From an uncultured Lachnospiraceae bacterium (GTDB lineage Bacteria; Bacillota; Clostridia; Lachnospirales; Lachnospiraceae), in NCBI GenBank assembly GCA_948441955.1, contig CAOJQZ010000002.1, forward strand, positions 40,902-104,901: 64,000 nt of DNA, read 5' to 3'. Each line of letters begins with the position of its first letter. The stretch's first letter is position 1. Positions 26,339-34,980 of this stretch are shown here, one piece after another. The notes under the pieces are model-generated. The model did no database searches and had not been told where the DNA came from. It saw only the letters and a program-made list of their open reading frames with translations. A program made the position numbers and the translations under genes.

Positions 26339-28276
26339 TTACCTTTTCATCTTTTCACGGCATTTCACTGTCACCACAGCTCCTGATTCCGGTTCCTCCA
26401 CTTCTGCCTCTATCTCCGTACCTGTGCCTAAAGGATAGAGAATCGGCTGAACGTCAAGCTCCTCCCAGGCAAGCCTTCCACTCCATGCCTCCAGCTCTTC
26501 CTCTGTTTCACAGCGTTCCAAGGTCACGCCTCCTGTCACACCTTCTCCCGCAGGACGGCTGTTCAGTACCCGAAGAGATCGGACAGGATAATCCGTCAGT
26601 TCTTCTTTTATCTCTCCATGATCCAGCAAAAATTCATATGTTTTTTTAAGAAACGGATAAATCAGAAGTTCCTCTGTCTCTCCCCATTTATCTGATTCCA
26701 TCTCTACAATTCCAACCGGAGCCTCCGTCCGAAGCTCTTCCATCTGAAACGCATACACCTCCTCCTTATAAGTTTCAAGGAATTCCTCCTTTTCCTCCTT
26801 CGAAAGCTCAAGAATCTGATGATTTCTCACTCCGTCCTTCCATATAAAACTGTTTTCCCCTACGTTCTCCCACAAAAGAGCAGGATATGCCTTTTCCTTA
26901 TATTCCTTCGTGGCAAAAACCTCTGAGAATGCCTGGAACTCCTCTTCCTTAACCGGATAGACACGGTACTTCTTCTTTTCGTTCTTCCCTTCGTAGCATA
27001 CAGTTACAAAAGTATACGCCCTTTCTCCTGCAGATATATCACGCTCAAGCCCCTCAAGCCATAAAAGTGCTTCTGTCATTCCTTCTCCTGTAAGCTTATA
27101 CCGTGCAAGCAGCCTTTCTGTCGTATAGCTCTCTTCTCCGGAAATATTCTTTGCATACTCCTTCTGCGGCATGTCTACTCCGTTAACACAAACTCGTACG
27201 GCAACAAGTTCGTCCTTCTCCGGGAAAAAACTGTCAAAAGCTTCTGCTCCTGCTGCGAACCCGCCCGCCGCAAGCAGGACGGTAAGCCCTTCCAAAATCA
27301 GCTGCCCCTTTCTCTTAAAAATAGTTTTACCACAGCTTCCTGTAAAAAGCTCTGAAAGAATATGAAAAAGAAACACAAAAAGGATTCCGCTTCCTGTAAA
27401 AAGATTGCCAAAGCAAAGAGCAGGAACAACCGATAAAACAAATACAAACGCCCTCTCTGCCCCGGAAAATGCGAACGGCCTTCCCACATTTTCCACCCGC
27501 CTTTTCCTCTCAAGATACAAAATCAAAACAAAAGACACGGCAACCCACAAAACTGCCCCAAGAACTGTTCCCTGCCCCGGTATATATTCAAACGCCTCTC
27601 TCTTATCCAAAAGTGAGGCCCCCGAAAGATTTCTCAGAAGAAGCCCGGGCGTAAGCGTTTCTCTTATATTCTCAAGCATCGGAATCCGATAAAATGTTTT
27701 AAAATAAACCGCGGCATATGCTCTTCCGATTTTCTCTGTAACCGCCTGTCCCGAAAAAGTGAAAAGAAGAAAAAAAACCAGTACTGTAACAAATCTTCCT
27801 CCTGCCAGAAAAGAAACTATACCGATATGATAAAAAGTCAAAAATACGGCGGCAAAAATAAAAATACTCCGAAACATATAGAAACCGGCATATATCAAAA
27901 AGTCTTCATCTACTCTGCACCCATAGATACCCAGAGCCGTCATACTGACTGCCAGTGAGACGATGACATGCAGGACGCCGTGTACATATCTGCACCAGAA
28001 GACCGTCCCTCTCTTCACCGGCAGGCTATAGTAAAAGTCAAGCTTCGCCGGCTGTTCCAAATACCAGAACTCTGCTGCCGACACAAGAACTCCAAGTAAG
28101 ATACAGAGATAGAAAAGGTTTTCGTTCCCGATTCCAAAAAAGGAATCCGCATCCCCACGAAGCCCGGGAATCGAAACCACCGTGTAGATGAAAAGACCGC
28201 CCCATGAAACCGCCGCCGTCACATGCCCTCTTCCAGACTCCTTTATCCAGCTACCGAAGTGTCTTACAGATGTCAT
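26339..28276 (-). CDS. ABC transporter permease, DUF6449-like
   Basis: A 645-residue membrane protein, partner of the ATPase at 28251-29156, whose stop it overlaps by 26 bases. The first 240 residues hold about six helices (for example VTAAVSWGGLFIYTVVSIPG, FLIYAGFYMF) and LDFYYSLPVKRGTVFWCRY, a common segment of bacterial ABC-2 permeases. A further two to three helices lie at 270-350. The last 280 residues form a large soluble, Glu-rich domain probably outside the membrane, as in proteins tagged DUF6449. The substrate is unknown. A weak GC-poor hairpin follows the stop near 26315-26338. Confidence 0.8.
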   Translation of the reverse strand: MTSVRHFGSWIKESGRGHVTAAVSWGGLFIYTVVSIPGLRGDADSFFGIGNENLFYLCILLGVLVSAAEFWYLEQPAKLDFYYSLPVKRGTVFWCRYVHGVLHVIVSLAVSMTALGIYGCRVDEDFLIYAGFYMFRSIFIFAAVFLTFYHIGIVSFLAGGRFVTVLVFFLLFTFSGQAVTEKIGRAYAAVYFKTFYRIPMLENIRETLTPGLLLRNLSGASLLDKREAFEYIPGQGTVLGAVLWVAVSFVLILYLERKRRVENVGRPFAFSGAERAFVFVLSVVPALCFGNLFTGSGILFVFLFHILSELFTGSCGKTIFKRKGQLILEGLTVLLAAGGFAAGAEAFDSFFPEKDELVAVRVCVNGVDMPQKEYAKNISGEESYTTERLLARYKLTGEGMTEALLWLEGLERDISAGERAYTFVTVCYEGKNEKKKYRVYPVKEEEFQAFSEVFATKEYKEKAYPALLWENVGENSFIWKDGVRNHQILELSKEEKEEFLETYKEEVYAFQMEELRTEAPVGIVEMESDKWGETEELLIYPFLKKTYEFLLDHGEIKEELTDYPVRSLRVLNSRPAGEGVTGGVTLERCETEEELEAWSGRLAWEELDVQPILYPLGTGTEIEAEVEEPESGAVVTVKCREKMKR

Positions 28277-29156
28277 AGCCAGCCCCCTCCATTTCTATCA
28301 TAAAGATTTCCTCCAGGCTCACAGATATTTCCCCTATAAACACTGGATTCCTTTTCTGTAGCTTCTGAAGGATTTCTTCCTTTTTCCCGCCTGCAACCAA
28401 TGTAGTAAAATATCCTTCTCTTTCATATCGCAAGATCCGAAACTCTCTTTCAAGCTCCTGCTTCAGATCCTGCTTTCCGCCAAATACACATTGGATTTTC
28501 ACCACATCCTTCAAATGTTTCTTCATGTCCTGCGCCCGTAAAATACCCCCTTTATGCATAATTACAATGTTACGGCAGACATCCTCCAGATCCTGAAGCT
28601 TATGGGCCGCCGCCACGACAGTAAATTCACGCTCCTTCATCTCCTTCCGGAACATATCCTTCATAGCTTCCGTCATCACCGGATCCAGACCGTCAAACAC
28701 CTCATCGCACAACAAATATTTCGTTCCTGAGCAAAGGGCCAGAATCAAAAAAGCCTGCCTTTTCATTCCTTTTGAAAACGTCCTGAGAGGAAGCGCCATA
28801 TCCAGATTCAGAAGCTCCGCCATATAAGACACACTGTCTCTTTCCAGCGCCGGATAATGTTTCCGGTAAAAGCGGACCATTTCCCCCAGACTTACGTTAG
28901 GAAAATAATATGGAACATCCGGCAGATAAAAAACCTCCTGCTTACACTCTGGGTTTTCATAGGTCTCCTGTCCGTCTAAAAGGATACTTCCCTCATCGCA
29001 GGGAAGTATTCCGGCCATCATCCTAAGAAGCGTACTTTTTCCCGCTCCGTTTGTTCCTAAAAGACCGAATATACACCCTTCCGGTATTTCAAAGGAAACG
29101 TGATTTACAGCGCATATATCCTCGAAATTTTTTGCTGCATTTCTAACCTCAATCAT
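28251..29156 (-). CDS. ABC transporter ATP-binding protein
   Basis: A 301-residue ATPase that powers the neighbouring permease. Walker A is LLGTNGAGKSTLLRMM, the Q-loop region contains VFYLPDVPYYFPN, the signature is the variant RTFSKGMKRQAFLILAL, Walker B is KYLLCDEVFDGLDP, and the switch His is in VAAAHKLQDLEDV. Domain order is normal, with an extra C-terminal stretch of about 80 residues of the kind found in ABC-2 exporters. The closest general type is YtrB/BcrA-like. It lies 15 bases after the MATE gene on the same strand, so the three may be read together. The substrate is not evident. Confidence 0.92.
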   Translation of the reverse strand: MIEVRNAAKNFEDICAVNHVSFEIPEGCIFGLLGTNGAGKSTLLRMMAGILPCDEGSILLDGQETYENPECKQEVFYLPDVPYYFPNVSLGEMVRFYRKHYPALERDSVSYMAELLNLDMALPLRTFSKGMKRQAFLILALCSGTKYLLCDEVFDGLDPVMTEAMKDMFRKEMKEREFTVVAAAHKLQDLEDVCRNIVIMHKGGILRAQDMKKHLKDVVKIQCVFGGKQDLKQELEREFRILRYEREGYFTTLVAGGKKEEILQKLQKRNPVFIGEISVSLEEIFMIEMEGAGYDICKTLR

Positions 29157-29171
29157 CTGTAATCCCCTCCG

Positions 29172-30521
29172 TCAGCTCTTCTCGTAGTAGCTCTTAGGCA
29201 TCCATTTTCCCTTCCACATGTATAAAGATATAAGTACAAGCCCCACAAGCCATGAAGCCGGATAGCTCAGCATCACGCCGGAAATTTCATGAGAAATACG
29301 CATCACTCCCCCTATCCAGAACACACGGAAAATGCACATAGAAAACAAAACAATCAGCATGGCCTGAAGGGTCTTTCCCGTTCCGCGGATAGTTCCTGTC
29401 AATACATTCAGGATACCAATCATCCAGTAGTAAGGACAGAAGAACTTTAAAATATACACGCCATATGCTATTACATCCTCCTGTCCGGTAAATACATGCA
29501 TTACCTGTGGTGCAAAAATCATTATTAAAATTCCTGTAAAAACCGTGCAGAATACGGCCATTGCCACTGCCGCCTTTATTCCCTTTTTCACACGGTCATA
29601 TTTTCCGGCTCCTACATTCTGCCCCGTAAATGTAGTCGCCGCCATGCTGAAGCTTAAAACAGGAAGACTATTAAACCCGTCAACCTTTACATATGCTGCA
29701 AAACCGGCCATTGCCACTGCTCCAAAGCTGTTGACACTGGACTGCACCACTATATTGGAGAGCGAGATTACGATATTCTGAACGCCGGTAGGCAGCCCTA
29801 TCTTGAGAATCCTTCCCGGAAGATGCTTATAAAATTTTATTTCCTTCAGATTCAGCCTATAGCTGTCCTTACTCCTTACGAGAAATAAAATAATAAATAC
29901 ACAGGACAAAAACTGACTGATATCTGTGGCCAGGGCTACACCCACAACTCCCATGTCAAATACGATTACAAATAAAAGATCAAGAAAAATATTCGAAACT
30001 GCCGCTATAATGAGATAGATGAGAGAACGTTTGGAATTTCCCACTGCATTTAAAATCCCTGCCGACATGTTATAAATGACAGAAAACAGCATACCTCCGA
30101 AAAAAACTCTCAGATAGCTGACAGCCGGAGTAAGAACAGAATAGGGCGTTCCCATTGCCCGAAGCATGACAGGAGCAAGCAGTATGCCGGCTGCAGAAAC
30201 AACAGCCCCTCCAACGACAGCGATAGCAACCGTCGTATGGACCGCCTCTTTTACCCCGTTATGATTTTCCGCGCCGAAAAACTGAGAAATTACAACTCCC
30301 GCCCCGGCAGATGCTCCGATACAGAATCCTACCAGCAGATTAATAATAGACCCGCTTCCGCCTACCGCCGCCAGCGCCTCGCTTCCAATGTAATTCCCCA
30401 CGATGATTGAATCCACTGTATTATAAAGCTGTTGAAATAAGTTACCCAGTATCAGCGGTATGGAAAAATATAAAATGTTCTTCCATATGCATCCTTCTGT
30501 CATCGTCTTCTGTTTTTCCAT
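29172..30521 (-). CDS. MATE family multidrug efflux protein
   Basis: A 449-residue inner-membrane exporter with twelve predicted helices, exchanging cations for drugs or metabolites. N-terminal IPLILGNLFQQLYNTVDSII and VGNYIGSEALAAVGGSGSI are classic for the NorM/DinF superfamily, and the second half repeats the pattern (MAGFAAYVKVDGFNSLPVLS, TFTGQNVGAGKYDR). I start at the Met opening MEKQKTM. The longer frame from 30581 runs through the tRNA terminator hairpin and is unlikely to be translated. It probably forms a unit with the following ABC exporter genes; the promoter is not clear. Confidence 0.92.
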   Translation of the reverse strand: MEKQKTMTEGCIWKNILYFSIPLILGNLFQQLYNTVDSIIVGNYIGSEALAAVGGSGSIINLLVGFCIGASAGAGVVISQFFGAENHNGVKEAVHTTVAIAVVGGAVVSAAGILLAPVMLRAMGTPYSVLTPAVSYLRVFFGGMLFSVIYNMSAGILNAVGNSKRSLIYLIIAAVSNIFLDLLFVIVFDMGVVGVALATDISQFLSCVFIILFLVRSKDSYRLNLKEIKFYKHLPGRILKIGLPTGVQNIVISLSNIVVQSSVNSFGAVAMAGFAAYVKVDGFNSLPVLSFSMAATTFTGQNVGAGKYDRVKKGIKAAVAMAVFCTVFTGILIMIFAPQVMHVFTGQEDVIAYGVYILKFFCPYYWMIGILNVLTGTIRGTGKTLQAMLIVLFSMCIFRVFWIGGVMRISHEISGVMLSYPASWLVGLVLISLYMWKGKWMPKSYYEKS

Positions 30522-30544
30522 TTTCTTCTTAATTCCTTCCTTTT

Positions 30545-30588
30545 GTATAAAACAAGGACTTTTTAAAGCCATACGCTTCAAAAAGTCC
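30545..30588 (-). terminator. Terminator after tRNA-Thr
   Basis: On the minus strand GGACTTTTT pairs with AAAAAGTCC (30556-30564 with 30580-30588), with an inner AAGC/GCTT pair, followed by TTGTTTTATAC. It lies 18 bases past the tRNA-Thr 3' end. Confidence 0.75.
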
Positions 30589-30606
30589 CTCTCATAAATC
30601 CTCAGA

Positions 30607-30679
30607 AGCTGCCTAGCGGAATCGAACCGCCGACCTCCGCCTTACCAAGGCGACGCTCTACCGACTGAGCCAAGGCAGC
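30607..30679 (-). tRNA. tRNA-Thr (GGT anticodon)
   Basis: The minus strand folds as a 73-base tRNA. The acceptor stem is GCTGCCT/AGGCAGC with discriminator T, the D-arm contains GGCTCAGTCGGTAGAGC, the anticodon loop is TTGGTAA, giving anticodon GGT, and the T-loop is GGTTCGATTCC. CCA is not encoded. It lies 62 bases after sigH and has its own terminator. This tRNA would recognise ACC and ACT, so it could be sensed by the threonine T-box at 11.6 kb through a wobble pair. Confidence 0.96.
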
Positions 30680-30741
30680 ATGCATGTATTCATGCAACAT
30701 TAATAATATACAGTATTTAAGACCCGTTTGTCAATCCTATT

Positions 30742-31359
30742 TTACTGAATTTCTGACTTTTCTTTTTCCAGTATCTTTTCTGTCTTACTTTTAATCCTCT
30801 GCAGCGCGTTATCCACCGTCTTTGGACTTTTATCCAGAAGCTTCGCGATAGTCTTATAATCCGTCCCCAAAAGATGAAGATAGAGCACTCTGCTTTCCAG
30901 AGCGCTTAAGCTTTCCTCCAGTCTGCTTTTAAGAAGCCCTACATACTCTCTGCCTACAAAGAGGGCCTCCGGATTATTCTCTTCTGATGCCTCCATCGTT
31001 TCAATAAGCGCCTCTTTCTCTTCACCTGATTCGTAGAAAGAAATATAAAAATTAAGAGGGCTGTGCTTTTTACGCTTTGACGCTTCAATAGCTGAATAAA
31101 TCTGCCGGCGGACACAGAGCCCCGCAAAACTGGCAAAAGAAGATCTCTGTCCGGCATCAAAGTCCTGTACCGCTTTAAAAAGGCCGATCATCCCCTCTTG
31201 AATCAGATCGTCGGTCTCGCCGCCAATCAGGTACATGGCGTTTGCCTCCTTTCGCACAAGATTTTTATATTTTTCCATAATATAATCCATAATTGCTTTA
31301 TCCCCGGCACGAAGCTTCTCAATAAGCTCCTCGTCGGTCATACATTCATATTTTGACAT
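30742..31359 (-). CDS. sigH: RNA polymerase sporulation sigma factor SigH
   Basis: A 205-residue sigma-70 family protein. Region 2 is clear (IMDYIMEKYKNLVRKEANAM, then DLIQEGMIGLFKAVQDFD and SFASFAGLCVRRQIYSAI), and region 4 is a helix-turn-helix near the C terminus (LLGTDYKTIAKLLDKSPKTV). Length and the ETDDLIQEG segment match SigH/Spo0H, which in endospore formers drives early sporulation and stationary-phase genes. It starts one base after the rlmB stop, with GAGGATG as binding site inside rlmB. So it is the last gene of the cysE-cysS-mrnC-rlmB unit. The yacP/rae1 gene found between rlmB and sigH in Bacillus is absent. A sporulating ancestry is implied, but not that this strain sporulates. 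Confidence 0.93.
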   Translation of the reverse strand: MSKYECMTDEELIEKLRAGDKAIMDYIMEKYKNLVRKEANAMYLIGGETDDLIQEGMIGLFKAVQDFDAGQRSSFASFAGLCVRRQIYSAIEASKRKKHSPLNFYISFYESGEEKEALIETMEASEENNPEALFVGREYVGLLKSRLEESLSALESRVLYLHLLGTDYKTIAKLLDKSPKTVDNALQRIKSKTEKILEKEKSEIQ

Positions 31360-31360
31360 A

Positions 31361-32092
31361 CTACATCCTCTGCCTTACAATCTCATACGCCAGTACTCCT
31401 GCCGCCACAGACGCATTCAAGGAATTGATATCTCCCTTCATAGGAATTGCCGCGGTAAAATCACAGGCTCCCTTTACCAGACGGCTGACTCCTTCTCCTT
31501 CATTTCCAATTACAAGGCCAATAGGGCCCTTAAGGTTCAGGCGGTACATGATTTCTCCTCCCATATCTGCACAGACAAACCACATTCCCTCCCTTTTTAA
31601 TTCCTCCATTGCCCTTTTGAGATTTGTCACCTTTGCAACCGGCGTATAGTTAATTGCTCCCGCCGAGGCCTTGGCTACAGCCGCCGTAAGTCCCACAGCG
31701 CGGTGCTTGGGAATAATAACTCCGTGAGCTCCTGCAAGGTTGGCTGTCCTTATAATTGCTCCAAGATTATGGGGATCCTCAATGCCGTCAAGCAGAACCA
31801 AAAAAGGATCTTCCTTTCTCTCCTTTGCAAGTTTCAGCATATCCGCTATTGGGGCATATTCATAGGCCGCCACAAAAGCTGCAACCCCCTGATGCTTTCC
31901 TGTATCGGAAATCTGATTTAAACGCTCCTTATCTACAAATTTTAAAATGGTATCCCGTTTTTTTGCCTCCCGCACGATGGTTCGTATCGGTCCGTCCTGA
32001 CAACCGTCAAGAATGTACAGCCTGTCCACCGGCTTCCCAGAACGCAGCGCCTCCAGCACAGCATTACGTCCTTCAATCATATTTTCATTCAT
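31361..32092 (-). CDS. rlmB: 23S rRNA (guanosine-2'-O)-methyltransferase RlmB
   Basis: SpoU/TrmH-type knotted methyltransferase of 243 residues that methylates the 2'-OH of a guanosine in domain V of 23S rRNA, using SAM. The three SpoU motifs are DPHNLGAIIRTANLAGAHG, PIGLVIGNEGEGVSRL and NSLNASVAAGVLAYEIVR. The N-terminal L30e-like domain begins EGRNAVLEALRSG. I start at the ATG preceded by GGGAGAG with seven-base spacing; a TTG seven codons earlier is less likely. The ATG overlaps the mrnC end by eight bases and sigH follows after one base, so translation is probably coupled along the unit. Confidence 0.95.
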   Translation of the reverse strand: MNENMIEGRNAVLEALRSGKPVDRLYILDGCQDGPIRTIVREAKKRDTILKFVDKERLNQISDTGKHQGVAAFVAAYEYAPIADMLKLAKERKEDPFLVLLDGIEDPHNLGAIIRTANLAGAHGVIIPKHRAVGLTAAVAKASAGAINYTPVAKVTNLKRAMEELKREGMWFVCADMGGEIMYRLNLKGPIGLVIGNEGEGVSRLVKGACDFTAAIPMKGDINSLNASVAAGVLAYEIVRQRM

Positions 32093-32543
32093 CTTGCTTC
32101 TCTCCCTGCTCAAGACTATCCAACCCTATTTTTACCAAATCAAGTATCCTTTTCCAGTCATTTTTCAGATAAAGAAACCCCAGCAATGCTTCAAAACCTG
32201 TCGCCCGCCGATAATCTGTGACAGACTGATTTTTTGCAGGGCTGACGTTTTTCGCATTGCGTCCTCTCTTATATACTATGTGCTCCTCATCCGTCAGATA
32301 TTCCTGCAGGGTACGCATCATAAAAGACTGGGCGCTTGCCTGCACATAGGAACTCGCTTTAAGATGAAGCTTCTGTACCGGTCTGTTACCTTCGTTTAAC
32401 ACAAGACTTTTTATAACCAGATCAAAAATACTATCTCCAATATATGCTAAAGCAAGAGGTGAATACTCCTTTACATCCACCTCCTGCATCTGGAAAATCT
32501 CCCGCATATATGTGTCAAACTGCCACTCTACACTCTTTTCCAT
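32085..32543 (-). CDS. mrnC: Mini-ribonuclease III
   Basis: A 152-residue RNase III catalytic domain lacking the double-stranded RNA-binding domain. It matures 23S rRNA ends in Firmicutes. The active-site helix is seen as LALAYIGDSIFDLVIKSLVL, and the second acidic cluster is in RRATGFEALLGFLYLKND. Length is as expected for MrnC. Start overlaps the cysS end by 16 bases and stop overlaps rlmB by 8, in the same gene order as in Bacillus (cysS-mrnC-rlmB). Confidence 0.95.
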   Translation of the reverse strand: MEKSVEWQFDTYMREIFQMQEVDVKEYSPLALAYIGDSIFDLVIKSLVLNEGNRPVQKLHLKASSYVQASAQSFMMRTLQEYLTDEEHIVYKRGRNAKNVSPAKNQSVTDYRRATGFEALLGFLYLKNDWKRILDLVKIGLDSLEQGEKQDE

Positions 32544-33931
32544 TTTACTCCTTCTCTCGTATCCTCCAGAACGATTCCTTTCTCTAAAAGCTCCCCTCGG
32601 ATTGCATCTGCTTTTGCAAAATCTTTCGCCTTGCGTGCCTCCTTACGCTCCTCAATCATTCTTTCAATGTCCTCATCCAATATCTCATCGTCTCTGTCTG
32701 CAATAATCCCCAGTACATCTGTAAGCTTGACAAGCATATGCAAAAGCTTTTCTGATAATTCCCTGGAGCTTCCATCCCATGTATTGGTATTGCAGTACTT
32801 CACAAGATCAAATACAGCTGCTACTGCGTCTGCTGTATTAAAGTCATCCTCCATTGCCGCTTCAAAGGCTTTTACAAATCTGCCTGCCCCCTCATAAATG
32901 CACTTCTCCTCTTCCGACATGGAACCTTCTGCATTTTTCATAAGAAACTTTAGATTTCCCGCCGCATTCACAATACGCTCCAGTCCGGCTTTCGATGACT
33001 CCATAAGCTCCGCGCTGAAATTAAGAGGACTTCTGTAGTGGGCGCTCAGCATAAAAAAACGAAGCACCTGAAGATCATACTGCTCACTGATCTCCCGCAC
33101 AGTACGGAAATTTCCAAGAGATTTACTCATCTTACGGTTATCAATATTTAAAAACGCATTATGAAGCCAGTATTTTGCAAATTCTCTGCCATTTGCAGCC
33201 TCACTCTGCGCTATTTCATTTTCGTGATGGGGAAAAACAAGATCCTCGCCTCCGGCGTGAATGTCAATCTGTTCACCGAGATATTTTTTAGACATCTCAG
33301 AACACTCAATATGCCACCCCGGCCTTCCCTCGCTCCACGGAGACTCCCAGAACGGCTCTCCTTCCTTTTTCGGCTTCCACAAAACGAAATCCAGCGGATC
33401 CTCTTTTTCCTCTTCACCGGTTACAAGGAGTGAGCGCTCACCCGAGCGCAGATCATCCAGATTTTTATGAGAAAGCTTTCCGTAATCCTTGAACCGGCGC
33501 GTTCTGTAATAAACCGTACCGTTCTTTTCGTAAGCATACCCCTTTTCCATAAGGATCTGAATCATGTCGATCATACCGGAAATTTCCTCTGTGGCAAGCG
33601 GATGTGCCGTTGCCGGCTTAATATTCATGCCATCCATATCCCTTTTGCACTCTGCAATAAAGCGCTTTGATATTTCATCGGCTGTCACGCCTTCCTCAAT
33701 GGCTTTTTTAATTATTTTGTCATCTACATCTGTAAAATTGGACACATAGTTCACATCATAACCCTTATACTCAAAATATCTTCTGACCGTATCAAACACG
33801 ATCATAGGTCTTGCATTTCCAATATGGATAAAGTTGTAGACCGTCGGCCCGCAGACATACATCCTCACTTTTCCGTCCTCAAGGGGCACAAATTCTTCTT
33901 TTCTCTTCGACAATGTGTTATAAAGCTTCAT
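32528..33931 (-). CDS. cysS: Cysteinyl-tRNA synthetase
   Basis: Class I synthetase of 467 residues charging tRNA-Cys. GPTVYNFIHIGNARP contains the HIGH motif, zinc ligands are Cys in MYVCGPTVY and the C/H/E group near WHIECSEMSKKYLG and HENEIAQSEA, and KMSKSLGNF is the KMSKS loop. Length is normal. It lies 33 bases after cysE with no terminator between, so both are under the cysteine T-box at 34664-34940. Pairing serine acetyltransferase with CysRS in one tRNA-sensing unit links cysteine synthesis and use. Confidence 0.97.
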   Translation of the reverse strand: MKLYNTLSKRKEEFVPLEDGKVRMYVCGPTVYNFIHIGNARPMIVFDTVRRYFEYKGYDVNYVSNFTDVDDKIIKKAIEEGVTADEISKRFIAECKRDMDGMNIKPATAHPLATEEISGMIDMIQILMEKGYAYEKNGTVYYRTRRFKDYGKLSHKNLDDLRSGERSLLVTGEEEKEDPLDFVLWKPKKEGEPFWESPWSEGRPGWHIECSEMSKKYLGEQIDIHAGGEDLVFPHHENEIAQSEAANGREFAKYWLHNAFLNIDNRKMSKSLGNFRTVREISEQYDLQVLRFFMLSAHYRSPLNFSAELMESSKAGLERIVNAAGNLKFLMKNAEGSMSEEEKCIYEGAGRFVKAFEAAMEDDFNTADAVAAVFDLVKYCNTNTWDGSSRELSEKLLHMLVKLTDVLGIIADRDDEILDEDIERMIEERKEARKAKDFAKADAIRGELLEKGIVLEDTREGVKWKRV

Positions 33932-33964
33932 CTGTTACTTTTCCTCCTCTGATATTTTATATTT

Positions 33965-34648
33965 TTAGTCAATAATCTCTATGTCCTGCTCCTGCATACC
34001 TTTCATGCCTTTTTCAATCTCTAACAGCCTCTTGTGCATACGCAGATTATCTGCCTGAAGCTCACGGATATCATTGTTTATAGGATCCGGAAGATGTACA
34101 TGATCCATATCCTTTCTTGGAATCCTTTCATCTCCCATCTTTACAATACGGCCTGGAACACCTACTACCGTACAGTTCGGGGGAACCTCCTTAAGCACTA
34201 CGCTTCCGGCTCCGATTTTGGAATTTTCCCCGATGGTAAAGGAGCCTAATACCTTTGCCCCGGCGCTTACCATAACATTATCTTTCAGAGTAGGGTGGCG
34301 TTTCCCCTTTTCCTTTCCGGTACCTCCAAGCGTTACCCCCTGATAAAGGGTTACATTGTTTCCAATCTCCGCTGTCTCGCCGATAATAACCCCGCTCCCA
34401 TGATCTATAAAAAGTCCTGTTCCGATTACCGCTCCCGGATGTATCTCAATCCCCGTCTTCCTGACTGCTCTTTGAGAAACCCATCTGGCAAGAAAATAAT
34501 GTCCCTTAAGAAACAGCCTGTGTGCCGCTCTGTAACTTAAGATTGCCTTAAAGCTTGGATAAAGGAATACTTCCAGATTTGAGCGTATGGCCGGGTCCCG
34601 TTCTCTTATGACCTGTATTTCCTCCTTAACGTAAGAAATCAATCCCAT
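33965..34648 (-). CDS. cysE: Serine O-acetyltransferase
   Basis: Acetylates serine with acetyl-CoA, the first step of cysteine synthesis. The protein of 227 residues is of the short EpsC/CysE kind: an N-terminal helical part (MGLISYVKEEIQVIRERDPA) and a left-handed beta-helix with hexapeptides (GAVIGTGLFIDHGSGVVIG-like series, NVTLYQGVTLGGTGKEKGKR, MVSAGAKVLGSFTIGENSK). The catalytic His of DHGSG and the His in KRHPTL are present. I chose the ATG with AAGGAG nine bases upstream; the longer frame from 34738 runs through the T-box terminator. It is the first gene of the cysteine T-box operon. Confidence 0.95.
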   Translation of the reverse strand: MGLISYVKEEIQVIRERDPAIRSNLEVFLYPSFKAILSYRAAHRLFLKGHYFLARWVSQRAVRKTGIEIHPGAVIGTGLFIDHGSGVIIGETAEIGNNVTLYQGVTLGGTGKEKGKRHPTLKDNVMVSAGAKVLGSFTIGENSKIGAGSVVLKEVPPNCTVVGVPGRIVKMGDERIPRKDMDHVHLPDPINNDIRELQADNLRMHKRLLEIEKGMKGMQEQDIEIID

Positions 34649-34663
34649 ATTATTACTCTCCTT

Positions 34664-34940
34664 AAAAAAATTCGCCCCTTGTATGATACAAGAGACGAAA
34701 TAATTCCGCGGTTCCACCCTTATAGAAGGTATTCCCAAAAAGAATGCCTTCCGCTTTTTACACGTAACGTGTGTAGCTCACGTACCGGACTACTGTGTTC
34801 AAACCTTGAATATTCATCCGATCGACTCCCGAATGCACTTCACATTCCTCTTCCTAAAAGCCGCTTACAGCCGATGGCAGCCTCTCTCTGATAGTCAGAA
34901 CAAAATGTTACTCTCTTCGTTCTCTGTCTTTTTCATATAG
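34664..34940 (-). promoter_or_regulatory. T-box riboswitch, cysteine-specific (UGC specifier)
   Basis: The minus strand carries GGGTGGAACCGCGG, the T-box core, then a terminator hairpin TTCGTCTCTTGTAT with its partner and TTTTTTT (34664-34699). In Stem I, AGTA is followed by ACATT, which pairs with AATGT, and directly after comes GAA-G-TGC-A. The specifier TGC codes for cysteine and is followed by the expected purine. This fits the genes controlled, cysE and cysS. Uncharged tRNA-Cys would turn the unit on. Confidence 0.94.
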
Positions 34941-34944
34941 AATT

Positions 34945-34973
34945 ATAATATGTGAATTTATGAATTTTGTCAA
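34945..34973 (-). promoter_or_regulatory. Promoter of the cysteine T-box operon
   Basis: TTGACA (34968-34973) and TATTAT (34945-34950) are separated by 17 bases on the minus strand, directly upstream of the leader. Only about seven bases separate it from the end of the histidine kinase gene at 34981. Confidence 0.8.
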
Positions 34974-34980
34974 TGCAAAT

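Noticed and set aside
30522..30581. Longer N terminus for the MATE protein
   Set aside because: It would be translated through the terminator hairpin of tRNA-Thr and has no binding site.
34649..34738. Longer N terminus for CysE
   Set aside because: It runs through the T-box terminator; the ATG at 34648 has an ideal AAGGAG.
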